The translations under genes were made by a program, and so were the position numbers. From positions 12,827-76,826 of the forward strand of contig DDXB01000017.1 of NCBI GenBank assembly GCA_002347405.1: 64,000 nucleotides of DNA, read 5' to 3'. Positions within the stretch are counted from its first letter, which is position 1. The number at the start of each line of letters is the position of its first letter. Positions 24,956 to 32,240 of this stretch are shown one piece after another. The stretch is from Rhodocyclaceae bacterium UBA2271. GTDB taxonomy: Bacteria > Pseudomonadota > Gammaproteobacteria > Burkholderiales > Rhodocyclaceae. The notes under the pieces were generated by a model. That model did no database searches. It saw only the letters and a program-made list of their open reading frames with translations, and was not told the origin of the DNA.

Positions 24956-25608
24956 TGATTGAAGCACCCGTCGCCGAGATGGAAGGGCAATCTGTCGATC
25001 TGCAATTTGCCTTGCAAGGCTACGCAATTCCGCGTGACTATATCGATGCCTTATGGTCTGAAGTGCGCAGCATCTTGCCCTGGATGGCAACTGACGCGCT
25101 GGCTGGCTTGCACACGCTATCCGGACTCAGTCCTGGTGACAGCGACTGGTATCTGTCGCGCCGCTCGCGTCTTAGCTTGCGCATTGCCCGCGCACAGGTC
25201 GATGACGCTATCGGCGCGCTGACTGGCGCACAACTGCGACTAGGCCCCCACAAGATCGTGGCAGGGAATGCCAGCGTAAACGAGCTGGTGCACACCTCGG
25301 TGCTCTACGCCAGGTTTGTCACTTTTCAGGCATTGAATTTATCCTGTGCTGCGGGCGAGGCGATCGATGAAGGAGAGTTCCAGGCAGTCTGCCAGGAACG
25401 GTTCGCTGCAATGAACATCGCGCCGCGCCTGATTTGCGGCAAGACGCAACGCACTGAAACACCAGCCGGCACGTTGACTGGTTTCAGCCTTATGCTGCTG
25501 GGGCTTGACGTTGCGGATACACAGAAAGTACAACGCTTCGGTCTTGGCGACGAGCGCAAGCGCGGCTGCGGAATCTTCATTCCCCACAAGCCGACTGCCG
25601 CCATGTAA
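24955..25608 (+). CDS. Cas6/Cmx6-like protein (RAMP-type fold, function unknown here)
   Basis: A 217-residue protein resembling the type I-MYXAN Cas6/Cmx6 family. The N-terminal QGYAIPRDYIDALW (about 21-34) is followed by WYLSRRSRLSLRI (66-76), a TGAQLRLGPHKIVAG segment (90-104) and a terminal Gly-rich GDERKRGCGIFIPHK (198-212). Cas6 enzymes cut CRISPR repeat RNA. No array or other cas gene is visible, and the gene is coupled to an unknown small gene, divergent from dsrA. An RNA-binding or processing role linked to the dsr locus is therefore only an inference. The family call is from memory of the pattern. Confidence 0.65.
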   Translation: MIEAPVAEMEGQSVDLQFALQGYAIPRDYIDALWSEVRSILPWMATDALAGLHTLSGLSPGDSDWYLSRRSRLSLRIARAQVDDAIGALTGAQLRLGPHKIVAGNASVNELVHTSVLYARFVTFQALNLSCAAGEAIDEGEFQAVCQERFAAMNIAPRLICGKTQRTETPAGTLTGFSLMLLGLDVADTQKVQRFGLGDERKRGCGIFIPHKPTAAM

Positions 25609-25676
25609 TCGCAAGTATGATTTATTGATCGATAATTCCATTTATCTATACTCAACCACAACCGAAGGAGGATCTC

Positions 25677-26015
25677 ATGGGTTATGTCATTAACGGCGTC
25701 GAAACGGAAGCGGATGATCTGGGCTATCTGAAGGAAGCCGATTACAGCGATGAGGCCGCGCAGGTTATTGCCGCCGCCGAAAACATCCAACTGACCGACG
25801 ACCATTTGAAAGTCATCAGTTACTTGCGCGAAAAATACAAGGAAGACGGCCATACTCCCAACCTGCGCAACCTGATCAAGGGCCTGCAGGACGAGGGCGA
25901 CATGCCCAACGCTGATAGCGCATTGCTGTTCGAGTTGTTCCCGGACGGCGGCGCCGCCAAGCAGGGATGTCGCATTGCCGGCCTGCCGCAGCCATATGGC
26001 AAAGGCGGCTACTGA
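25677..26015 (+). CDS. DsrC/TusE-family paralogue lacking the terminal cysteine
   Basis: A 112-residue protein with the DsrC fold (MGYVINGVETEADDLGYL, ALLFELFPDG). The C-terminal arm keeps CysB (KQGCRIAGLPQ), but the position ten residues later, where DsrC has CysA, is Lys (PYGKGGY). Canonical DsrC has both cysteines, TusE keeps only CysA, and RspA-type proteins have neither. This arrangement therefore fits none of these classes. It has a strong upstream AAGGAGG. It lies in the cluster divergent from dsrA and may act as a regulatory or alternative sulfur-binding form. Confidence 0.88.
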   Translation: MGYVINGVETEADDLGYLKEADYSDEAAQVIAAAENIQLTDDHLKVISYLREKYKEDGHTPNLRNLIKGLQDEGDMPNADSALLFELFPDGGAAKQGCRIAGLPQPYGKGGY

Positions 26016-26160
26016 GTCGAATCAGGTAATTATCGGCGCTGGCAAGATGGACTGCCCCGCATGGGGTACGGCGGCAACAAGGCTACCGCCATCCCTACAG
26101 ATAGTGTAAGGATGCGGTAGCCAACTCGGTACATTCATGAGAATGGGGTAATAAGCAGGC

Positions 26161-26730
26161 ATGGCCATCAAAATACGTTCCCGTTTTCACTCCGGCCGGC
26201 AACGATCTCCGGCAGAATTGGCTGGCGTCGTGGCACTCTTGGCCTGGAAACTGGCCATCGAGGCAATCAAGCGCATGCGCAGCGCCAAATACGATATCGA
26301 CATTGGTCGCCCGTATTTCGACTTCATGTGCGAATTCACGGTGTTTTTGGCACAGTCGGCGGACCGCATCGCCTATCGTGAGCTCGCCGCGGAAGATCGC
26401 GTCGAATTCACTACCGCGCTCGCCAAAAAACTGGCCGAGATGTTCGAGGAAAACCGCCACATGCTGCTTGGCGAGGAACAGCCGGGTGAATCGTCTCGTC
26501 ATTTTCTGGATCTGTTCAATCGGCGCAGTGTCGAGTACGCCGAATTCGGCTACGGCGAAGACGGTCCGGATTTCGGCTTCAAGCGCTATTTTGCCGCTTG
26601 CCTGCGCGAAGGGTTGCCGGAAAAGGACAAGCTCTGGGTCGTCGATCAGGCCATGGACATCGAGGTGCCAGAGGCCCTTAAGTTGCTGGACAAAACCTTG
26701 GCCGGACTGTTTCATCCCGAGGAAAAATAA
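26161..26730 (+). CDS. Conserved hypothetical protein, 189 residues
   Basis: I do not recognise a named domain. The protein is soluble and mostly helical in appearance, with a basic start (MAIKIRSRFHSGRQRSPAE), a hydrophobic helix-like stretch (LAGVVALLAWKLAIEAIKRM, about 20-39) and a conserved-looking middle (FMCEFTVFLAQSADRIAYRE). It lies between the DsrC-like and TauD-like genes on the same strand, so a link to sulfur metabolism is possible by context only. An interspersed repeat begins at its stop codon. Confidence 0.7.
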   Translation: MAIKIRSRFHSGRQRSPAELAGVVALLAWKLAIEAIKRMRSAKYDIDIGRPYFDFMCEFTVFLAQSADRIAYRELAAEDRVEFTTALAKKLAEMFEENRHMLLGEEQPGESSRHFLDLFNRRSVEYAEFGYGEDGPDFGFKRYFAACLREGLPEKDKLWVVDQAMDIEVPEALKLLDKTLAGLFHPEEK

Positions 26731-26755
26731 AGTCGGCGCTGGCGGTACGGCGAAA
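26729..26755 (+). repeat. Interspersed ~25-bp repeat, copy c (at a gene end)
   Basis: The motif AAAGTCGGCGCTGGCGGTAC followed by GGCGAAAG begins within the stop codon (TAA) of the preceding gene. A weaker fragment of the same motif (TCGGCGCTGGCAAGATGG) is at 26032-26049 in the previous gap. A short imperfect inverted repeat (GGCGCCA region, 26760-26790) follows before the next gene. Confidence 0.75.
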
Positions 26756-26804
26756 GCTGTGCGCCACCATCATTGATGGCGCCAGGCGCGCCCAAGGAAA
26801 GAGC

Positions 26805-27689
26805 ATGTCAGGCTGCTTCAACCTCGCCGATGCACAAACCTACGCCCGGTGGCGGGAGCAAAAGCTCGATACTGCACCCCGGCGACTGGCTGATATCGTC
26901 GTGGAGGTCGACGATCCGCGCACTCTGCAAACGCCTGAGCGTCAGCGCATCATCGCACTCAACGCCTGCTGCAACATGGCAATCTATGTTGGCAAGACCG
27001 GTACCGACTCCGACAAGGAGATTCCGCGAAAACTTGGTATCCAGCTGGGGCTGACGCACATCGACAGCCACTGGTTGACCGATGATGATGCCATCTCGCC
27101 GATCTCGGTAGCCGGCACCACGGAACGTGGCGAACGCAAGGAATTCATTCCCTACACGGACAAACCGATCAAGTGGCACACCGACGGCTACTACAACGCA
27201 CCCGAGCGCACTATTCGTGGCCTGCTGTTGCATTGCGTACAGAGTGCTGCTGCGGGCGGGACAAACCAGCTGCTCGACCACGAAATCGCCTACATCCTGC
27301 TGCGCGATGAAAACCCGGATTTCGTGCGCGCATTGTCGTCACCCGATGCCATGACCATTCCTGCGCGCATGGGCGAGGAAGGCGTGGCGCGCCCGGCACA
27401 GCCCGGCCCGGTGTTTTCTGTCGATGCAGGCGGTTTCCTGCATATGCGCTATACGGCACGCACTGTCAGCATTGCCTGGCGTGACGACCCACTGACTCAG
27501 GCGGCCATTGCTGCACTGGCACGCATTCTGGCAAAACCAACGTCATGGACGCTGCAAGGCCGGCTCGAACCGGGCATGGGGCTCATCTGCAACAACGTGC
27601 TGCACGACCGCAGCAGTTTTGCCGAGACGACCGACCAGCGGCGCCTGCTGTATCGCGCCCGCTATTACGACCGGATAGCGACAGCCTGA
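26805..27689 (+). CDS. TauD/TfdA-like Fe(II)/2-oxoglutarate dioxygenase
   Basis: A 294-residue protein with the HxD iron ligands in IKWHTDGYYN (about residue 125) and a distal His in LICNNVLHDRSSF (about 269). A following Arg (QRRLLYRARYY) binds 2-oxoglutarate. TauD-type enzymes commonly release sulfite from organosulfonates, which would suit the neighbouring sulfite pathway. The family is broad and the substrate cannot be read from the sequence. A ribosome-binding site AAGGAAAG precedes the ATG. It ends the plus-strand cluster next to the dsr operon. Confidence 0.75.
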   Translation: MSGCFNLADAQTYARWREQKLDTAPRRLADIVVEVDDPRTLQTPERQRIIALNACCNMAIYVGKTGTDSDKEIPRKLGIQLGLTHIDSHWLTDDDAISPISVAGTTERGERKEFIPYTDKPIKWHTDGYYNAPERTIRGLLLHCVQSAAAGGTNQLLDHEIAYILLRDENPDFVRALSSPDAMTIPARMGEEGVARPAQPGPVFSVDAGGFLHMRYTARTVSIAWRDDPLTQAAIAALARILAKPTSWTLQGRLEPGMGLICNNVLHDRSSFAETTDQRRLLYRARYYDRIATA

Positions 27690-27741
27690 CCATTCCTGTC
27701 GATATAATCGAAACAGGTTCATTCACACCTGTCTCGCGCCA

Positions 27742-28611
27742 ATGGCACAACTCACCCTGGAATTAGAACGCAAGCTGACCACGGCGGTCGAGCGCATGCC
27801 CGCCTTTCCGAAAAGCGTGCAGGTGATTCTGGAAATGACACGCGATATCAACTGCCTGCCGAGAAACCTGGTGGGGGTCATCGAGAAAGATCCGGTGATG
27901 ACCATCAAGATTCTGCGCGTCATCAACTCGGCCTACTACGGCCTGCCCAACAAGATCACCTCGGTCGGGCAGTCGGTCGTCTATCTGGGCATCAACACCA
28001 TCAAGAACCTGGCGCTGTCGTTTGCCGCAGTGGGCATCCTGCCTCGCTTCAACACGACCGGCTTCGACATCCAGCGTTACCTGCTCCATTCACTCTCCGT
28101 GGCTTCGATTGCGCGCCTGCTATGCGAGAAGTTTGCCCGCGCCGAGGCCGATCCCGGCGACTGCTACATTGCCGGTCTGCTGCATGATTTCGGCAAGGTG
28201 GTATTTGCCCAGTTCATGGTTGGCGAATTCATGAAGGCGCTGGCGATTACCGTCGACTCCGGCAAGCCGCTGTATGCAGCCGAGATCGAGGTCATCGGCG
28301 CCGACCACGCCTTTGTCGGCGCGCTGCTGGCCAAGAAATGGAAATTTGCCGAGCCCCTCGTCAACTGCATCCGTGATCATCATGCCCCTGACGCAGAGCC
28401 TTCCGCAATGCTCGATTGCCTGCGCATGGCCGACGCCATCTGCCGCAAGCTCGCCTTTGGCGATGCGGGCAATCCCTGGCGCGAAGAAGAACTGACCGCG
28501 CTGCCGGTACGGTTTGGCAACGATATCGAAGCGACAATCACGGCACTGGGCGACTTGGAGAAAATCATCAACGACGCCCAGGCTTTCGCGCAGATTGGCA
28601 CGGAAAGGTAA
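27742..28611 (+). CDS. HDOD-domain signalling protein
   Basis: A 289-residue protein consisting of a single HDOD domain (MPAFPKSVQVILEM, KILRVINSAYYGLPNKI, SVVYLGINTIKNLALSFA) with an HD-like LLHDFGKVVFAQF at about 153. HDOD proteins lack a complete phosphohydrolase site and usually act in signalling output. The gene is followed 10 bp later by a metallo-beta-lactamase-fold gene, so they are probably co-transcribed. Confidence 0.88.
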   Translation: MAQLTLELERKLTTAVERMPAFPKSVQVILEMTRDINCLPRNLVGVIEKDPVMTIKILRVINSAYYGLPNKITSVGQSVVYLGINTIKNLALSFAAVGILPRFNTTGFDIQRYLLHSLSVASIARLLCEKFARAEADPGDCYIAGLLHDFGKVVFAQFMVGEFMKALAITVDSGKPLYAAEIEVIGADHAFVGALLAKKWKFAEPLVNCIRDHHAPDAEPSAMLDCLRMADAICRKLAFGDAGNPWREEELTALPVRFGNDIEATITALGDLEKIINDAQAFAQIGTER

Positions 28612-28621
28612 GGGAGCGGTC

Positions 28622-29503
28622 ATGAAAGTGAAAATGTGGGGGGTACGCGGTTCGATCCCAGCCCCGGGACCAAGCACCGTACGCTATGGTGGCAACACCA
28701 CCTGCATCGAGGTACGCAGCGACGATGACAGCCTCATCATTCTCGATGCCGGCACCGGCATCTTCCCGCTGGCACAAACCCTGCTGACACGCTTGCCCAT
28801 TACCGCCAGTATCTTCATCACCCATACCCACTGGGACCACATTCAGGGGCTGCCCTTCTTTGTCCCGCTCTACATCCCCGGCAACATGGTACGCATCCAC
28901 GGTGCCTACGATCTTGTCTCGATGCAGGGCATCGAGCAGGTGATGAATGTACAAATGCAATACAGCTACTTCCCGATTCGCGAAGCGGAACTGCGTGCCG
29001 GTGTTGAATATGAAACACTCACCGTGGGGGAGCCCGTCGCCGTCGGTGATGCAACCGTGACACCCGTGCTGCTCAACCATCCGGTCCCCAACCTGGGCTA
29101 CCGCGTCGCGTGCAATGGCCGATCGATGTTTTTTACCGGTGACCATGAACCGTGGGCCAACATTTACCCCCCCGATGACCCCGAACACGCCAATTATCAG
29201 GCGATGATCGACCATCGCTACACAGAACTGTATGCCGCCCTCGGGGAACTGGATCTGCTGATCTGTGATGCGGCTTACACCCTGGCTGAATATCCGCCGA
29301 AGATCGGTTGGGGGCATGGCACCTTCGACCATGCCATAAAGTTTGCGCAGCGCATTGGTGCCAAACGCCTGATGTGCACCCATCACGAACCGACCCGCAG
29401 TGACGATGAGCTGGAGCGCGTTTTTGCAGAAGCCATGAGTCGCCATCCGGAGCCCGGCTGCGAAGTCATGCTGGGGCGCGAGGGTCTGGAAATCCTGCTT
29501 TAA
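28622..29503 (+). CDS. MBL-fold metallo-hydrolase
   Basis: A 293-residue metallo-beta-lactamase-fold enzyme. The metal motif HTHWDHIQG lies at about residue 60, with further ligands in FTGDHEP (about 174) and CTHHEPT (about 254). The N-terminus MKVKMWGVRGSIPAPGPSTVRYGG is typical of a common group found beside HDOD or cyclic-nucleotide-type signalling genes. The ATG at 28622 is preceded by AAGGGAG. The substrate is unknown; a phosphodiesterase role is plausible. Confidence 0.85.
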   Translation: MKVKMWGVRGSIPAPGPSTVRYGGNTTCIEVRSDDDSLIILDAGTGIFPLAQTLLTRLPITASIFITHTHWDHIQGLPFFVPLYIPGNMVRIHGAYDLVSMQGIEQVMNVQMQYSYFPIREAELRAGVEYETLTVGEPVAVGDATVTPVLLNHPVPNLGYRVACNGRSMFFTGDHEPWANIYPPDDPEHANYQAMIDHRYTELYAALGELDLLICDAAYTLAEYPPKIGWGHGTFDHAIKFAQRIGAKRLMCTHHEPTRSDDELERVFAEAMSRHPEPGCEVMLGREGLEILL

Positions 29504-31051
29504 CTACCCCGCGACGGGCTCCAGCCGATCCAGTTCGTGATTGGCTTGCGCAATCTGACCATCCAGTCGCTGAGCCATTTCCTGCAACAGATCGCGCCCT
29601 TGTCGTGCGGCGACACGCGCAGCGGCAAACAATTCGTAGAGTTTTGAACCATAGAGCCGATCGAGTTCGGTAGTGATGGCGACAAGGCGCTGGCGGATTC
29701 TTGTCACCTCGGCAGTCAGCGCATCGACGCGCGCGGAAATCGGCGCTGATGGGGCGGCGTCCGACAACGTTGAACGGTTACCGTGCTGACCTTCACGCCA
29801 GAGGGAAAACACTTCTTCCAAACCACGCGTGTCACCAGCGCGGTAGGCTCGATTGGCCTCGCTCATCAACTGGGTGCGCCAGGCACGATCAGCTTCATTA
29901 CAGGCGCGATCGGGATGAATCTTTTGCGCCAACTGGCGGAAACGTTTCTTCAGATCATTGCTGGGCTTGAAGCCTTGCTCCGGTGCATGTTCGCCACTGG
30001 CGGCATGCTTGCTGTAAGCCGAGCTTTCGCGGCGCGTTTGCTCAGCGCGTGCCGCCGCCTGACGGGCTGCGACATCAAGCGCCGGATCAGCGGGGTTATG
30101 CTGCATTTTGATCTGCGCCAAGTCGGCATGGAGGCGATCGAGTTCGATCATCCGGCCGGCGATCAACTCGTGGTAGCGCTCGGCAAAACCGGCCAATTCG
30201 CCTTGTGCCGTGGCAAACTCAAGCTCCATTTCGGCCAGTTCCTGACCGAGCACTTCGATTTCGGCGCGCAAGCGGACAGTTTCATCGACAGCGACCAGAC
30301 TGGTTACGCCACTGACCAAACCGCTGGCGAGCATCAGGGTGCATCTAGCCTCTGGCCATGGCGTACGGACTTTATCCGGTAGCTGGCCGGTCTGGATCAG
30401 CATCACCCAATCGGCGGGGGCGGCAAGGCGCCCGGCCAATGCCCACGGCCCGATGCGTACCGGAAACAGATTGCCGATTGCCGCTGGCGGCGCCTCGCGG
30501 TCAAGCCCACGTGCACTCCAGGCAAGGCAGGCACGCCAGAGCGCATCATCCACGCGCAGACGGTTACGCATGGCGGACCAGGCCGGACCTTCGCTATCCT
30601 CGGCAGCACGCGTCAGGCGACTTTTCAGGAGCGCCAGGGTGGCACGCAGGGCGATGCTGCCAGCGTAGTCGGCCCCCGGCAGTACCAGACAAAGCGGCCG
30701 CAGATGCAAGTCGAGGGCATTGGAAATATCGGGCAGCAGGGAATCGTCGGCAGTAACGATCCAGAGCGTGCGATCACGAGCCAGCGCCTCGGCAGCCAGC
30801 GCAGCAAGGGCAGGCACGACCAGGGAGAGATTGTCTGGAGCACCAATTTCACGAAAGACGGAAACCGGTTGCAGCGTGGGCTGCGTGGCAGGATAGACAG
30901 CGAACTGCCTGAGCCAGCCATCAACAATATTGGCAATATCCGGGGCGGAATCCATCCAGCCATTGTATGCGGCAGACCTTGCCCAGAATTTCATTTCAAG
31001 CGCAGACAACAGGGGGGAAACCGCTGTTTTTCCACATTGCCAGGACGACAT
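29504..31051 (-). CDS. J-domain protein with coiled coils
   Basis: A 515-residue protein. Its middle has a J domain with the diagnostic HPD motif (LKKRFRQLAQKIHPDRACNE, about residues 370-389), flanked by long heptad-like Glu/Leu/Arg-rich stretches (about 255-345 and 435-505). The N-terminal 250 residues are unlike known DnaJ proteins. It probably recruits Hsp70 to a specific client. The start is uncertain: 31051 or the internal Met at 30994. A degenerate copy of the interspersed repeat is at 29736-29761. It ends directly against the MBL gene on the other strand. Confidence 0.72.
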   Translation of the reverse strand: MSSWQCGKTAVSPLLSALEMKFWARSAAYNGWMDSAPDIANIVDGWLRQFAVYPATQPTLQPVSVFREIGAPDNLSLVVPALAALAAEALARDRTLWIVTADDSLLPDISNALDLHLRPLCLVLPGADYAGSIALRATLALLKSRLTRAAEDSEGPAWSAMRNRLRVDDALWRACLAWSARGLDREAPPAAIGNLFPVRIGPWALAGRLAAPADWVMLIQTGQLPDKVRTPWPEARCTLMLASGLVSGVTSLVAVDETVRLRAEIEVLGQELAEMELEFATAQGELAGFAERYHELIAGRMIELDRLHADLAQIKMQHNPADPALDVAARQAAARAEQTRRESSAYSKHAASGEHAPEQGFKPSNDLKKRFRQLAQKIHPDRACNEADRAWRTQLMSEANRAYRAGDTRGLEEVFSLWREGQHGNRSTLSDAAPSAPISARVDALTAEVTRIRQRLVAITTELDRLYGSKLYELFAAARVAARQGRDLLQEMAQRLDGQIAQANHELDRLEPVAG

Positions 31052-31111
31052 GGCCCATCCCGGTTCGTAGTAAAGTGCGGACTCTGCTAGAAGTGTCCGG
31101 GAGGACTGCCC

Positions 31112-31717
31112 GTGTTTTCAATCATTCAGGCTGCCGGTTGGCCAATCTGGTTTCTGCTGCTGGCTTCCGTCATTGCCGTCGCACTCATCATCGAGCGTAG
31201 CACCGCATTGCGGCGCTCCAAAATCGTGCCGCCCGGCCTGTTGCAAAGCGCGATTGCCGAATACCGCCGCACGGGTATCACGGAAGATTTTTTGGCCCGC
31301 CTGAACGCCCACTCGCCACTGGGCCGCATCCTGGCGGCGGGCCTGAAGAATGACCGGAGTTCCCGCGAGGTGATGAAGGATGCCATCGAAGAATCCGGGC
31401 GCGGCGTGGCGCACGAACTCGAACGTTTTCTTACCAGCCTTGGCACCATCGCCTCAATGGCGCCACTGATGGGACTTTTCGGCACCATCGTCGGCATGAT
31501 CGAGATTTTCGGCTCGGCTACCGGCGTCGGTCACAATCCCCAACAACTTGCGCATGGCATTTCCGTCGCGCTCTACAACACCGGGTTTGGCCTGATGATT
31601 GCCATCCCGGCGATGATCGCCTACCGCCATTTCCGCGCCTTCGTCGATAGCTGCGTGATCGAAATGGAACTGCAGGCCCTGAAGCTGATTGAACTGGTTC
31701 ACGGGGAACGCAAGTGA
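31112..31717 (+). CDS. exbB: MotA/TolQ/ExbB-family proton channel
   Basis: A 201-residue inner membrane protein with an N-terminal helix (FSIIQAAGWPIWFLLLASVIAVALI) and two C-terminal helices (LGTIASMAPLMGLFGTIVGM, ISVALYNTGFGLMIAIPAMIAY). With ExbD it powers outer-membrane transport or envelope functions through the proton motive force. The start is GTG at 31112 with a good GGGAGG. A 100-bp hairpin element separates it from exbD. Confidence 0.9.
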   Translation: MFSIIQAAGWPIWFLLLASVIAVALIIERSTALRRSKIVPPGLLQSAIAEYRRTGITEDFLARLNAHSPLGRILAAGLKNDRSSREVMKDAIEESGRGVAHELERFLTSLGTIASMAPLMGLFGTIVGMIEIFGSATGVGHNPQQLAHGISVALYNTGFGLMIAIPAMIAYRHFRAFVDSCVIEMELQALKLIELVHGERK

Positions 31718-31720
31718 TAA

Positions 31721-31820
31721 TGGCCCCCCACGCTCGCAAAACCGGCTCGCTGCCCCCCATGAAATCACCCGCAGCGGTGACAGGGGGGCGGAGGCCTCCT
31801 TGGGGCGGCCCGGCGGAGGC
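31721..31820 (+). repeat. Short copy of interspersed hairpin element (copy 2, exbB-exbD)
   Basis: It begins right after the exbB stop. First comes a long hairpin, GCCCCCC...GGGGGGC enclosing TCACC-CGCAGC-GGTGA. Then comes the terminal hairpin at 31794-31820, with arms GCCTCC/GGAGGC and loop TTGGGGCGGCCCGGC. The 3' arm GGAGG is the only good Shine-Dalgarno sequence for exbD (ATG at 31824), so the arm would be paired when the hairpin is folded. Confidence 0.8.
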
Positions 31821-31823
31821 ATC

Positions 31824-32240
31824 ATGAACTTCCAGCGCGGCCACCAACGCGCCGAACCGGAGATCAACCTGATCCCGATGATCGACGTGTTCCTGGTGAT
31901 CCTGATTTTTCTCATGGTCACCACGACCTATTCCAAGTTCGCCGGTCTCGAAATCAATCTGCCGACGGCGGACGCCCAGGCGCAACAGGACAAGACCAAT
32001 GACATCGACGTGGTCGTCACGGCCACGGGTAGCGTACTGATCAACAAGATGCCGGTGAGCGGCGGCGTCGAAGCCATTGGCGTGGCGCTGCGCCGCGCCG
32101 CCGAGGGTGCGCACGAGCCAGTCATCATCATCAACGCCGACGCCAAGGCCACGCACCAGAGCGTCATCGACGTCATGCAGGCGGCGAGAAACGCCGGCCT
32201 TTCGCATATTTCCTTTGCCACCCAGCAAACGCAGCAGTGA
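31824..32240 (+). CDS. exbD: ExbD/TolR-family proton channel subunit
   Basis: A 138-residue protein with one transmembrane helix (LIPMIDVFLVILIFLMVTTT, about residues 16-35) that contains the proton-conducting Asp, and a periplasmic domain. It pairs with ExbB. The start at 31824 (MNFQRGHQRAEPEINLIP) matches ExbD family beginnings; the upstream frame reads through the hairpin element. Its end overlaps the lpxK reading frame. Confidence 0.92.
   Translation: MNFQRGHQRAEPEINLIPMIDVFLVILIFLMVTTTYSKFAGLEINLPTADAQAQQDKTNDIDVVVTATGSVLINKMPVSGGVEAIGVALRRAAEGAHEPVIIINADAKATHQSVIDVMQAARNAGLSHISFATQQTQQ

Noticed and set aside
24396..26160. CRISPR array near the Cas6-like gene
   Set aside because: No regularly spaced repeats of 25-40 bp were seen here or elsewhere in the window.
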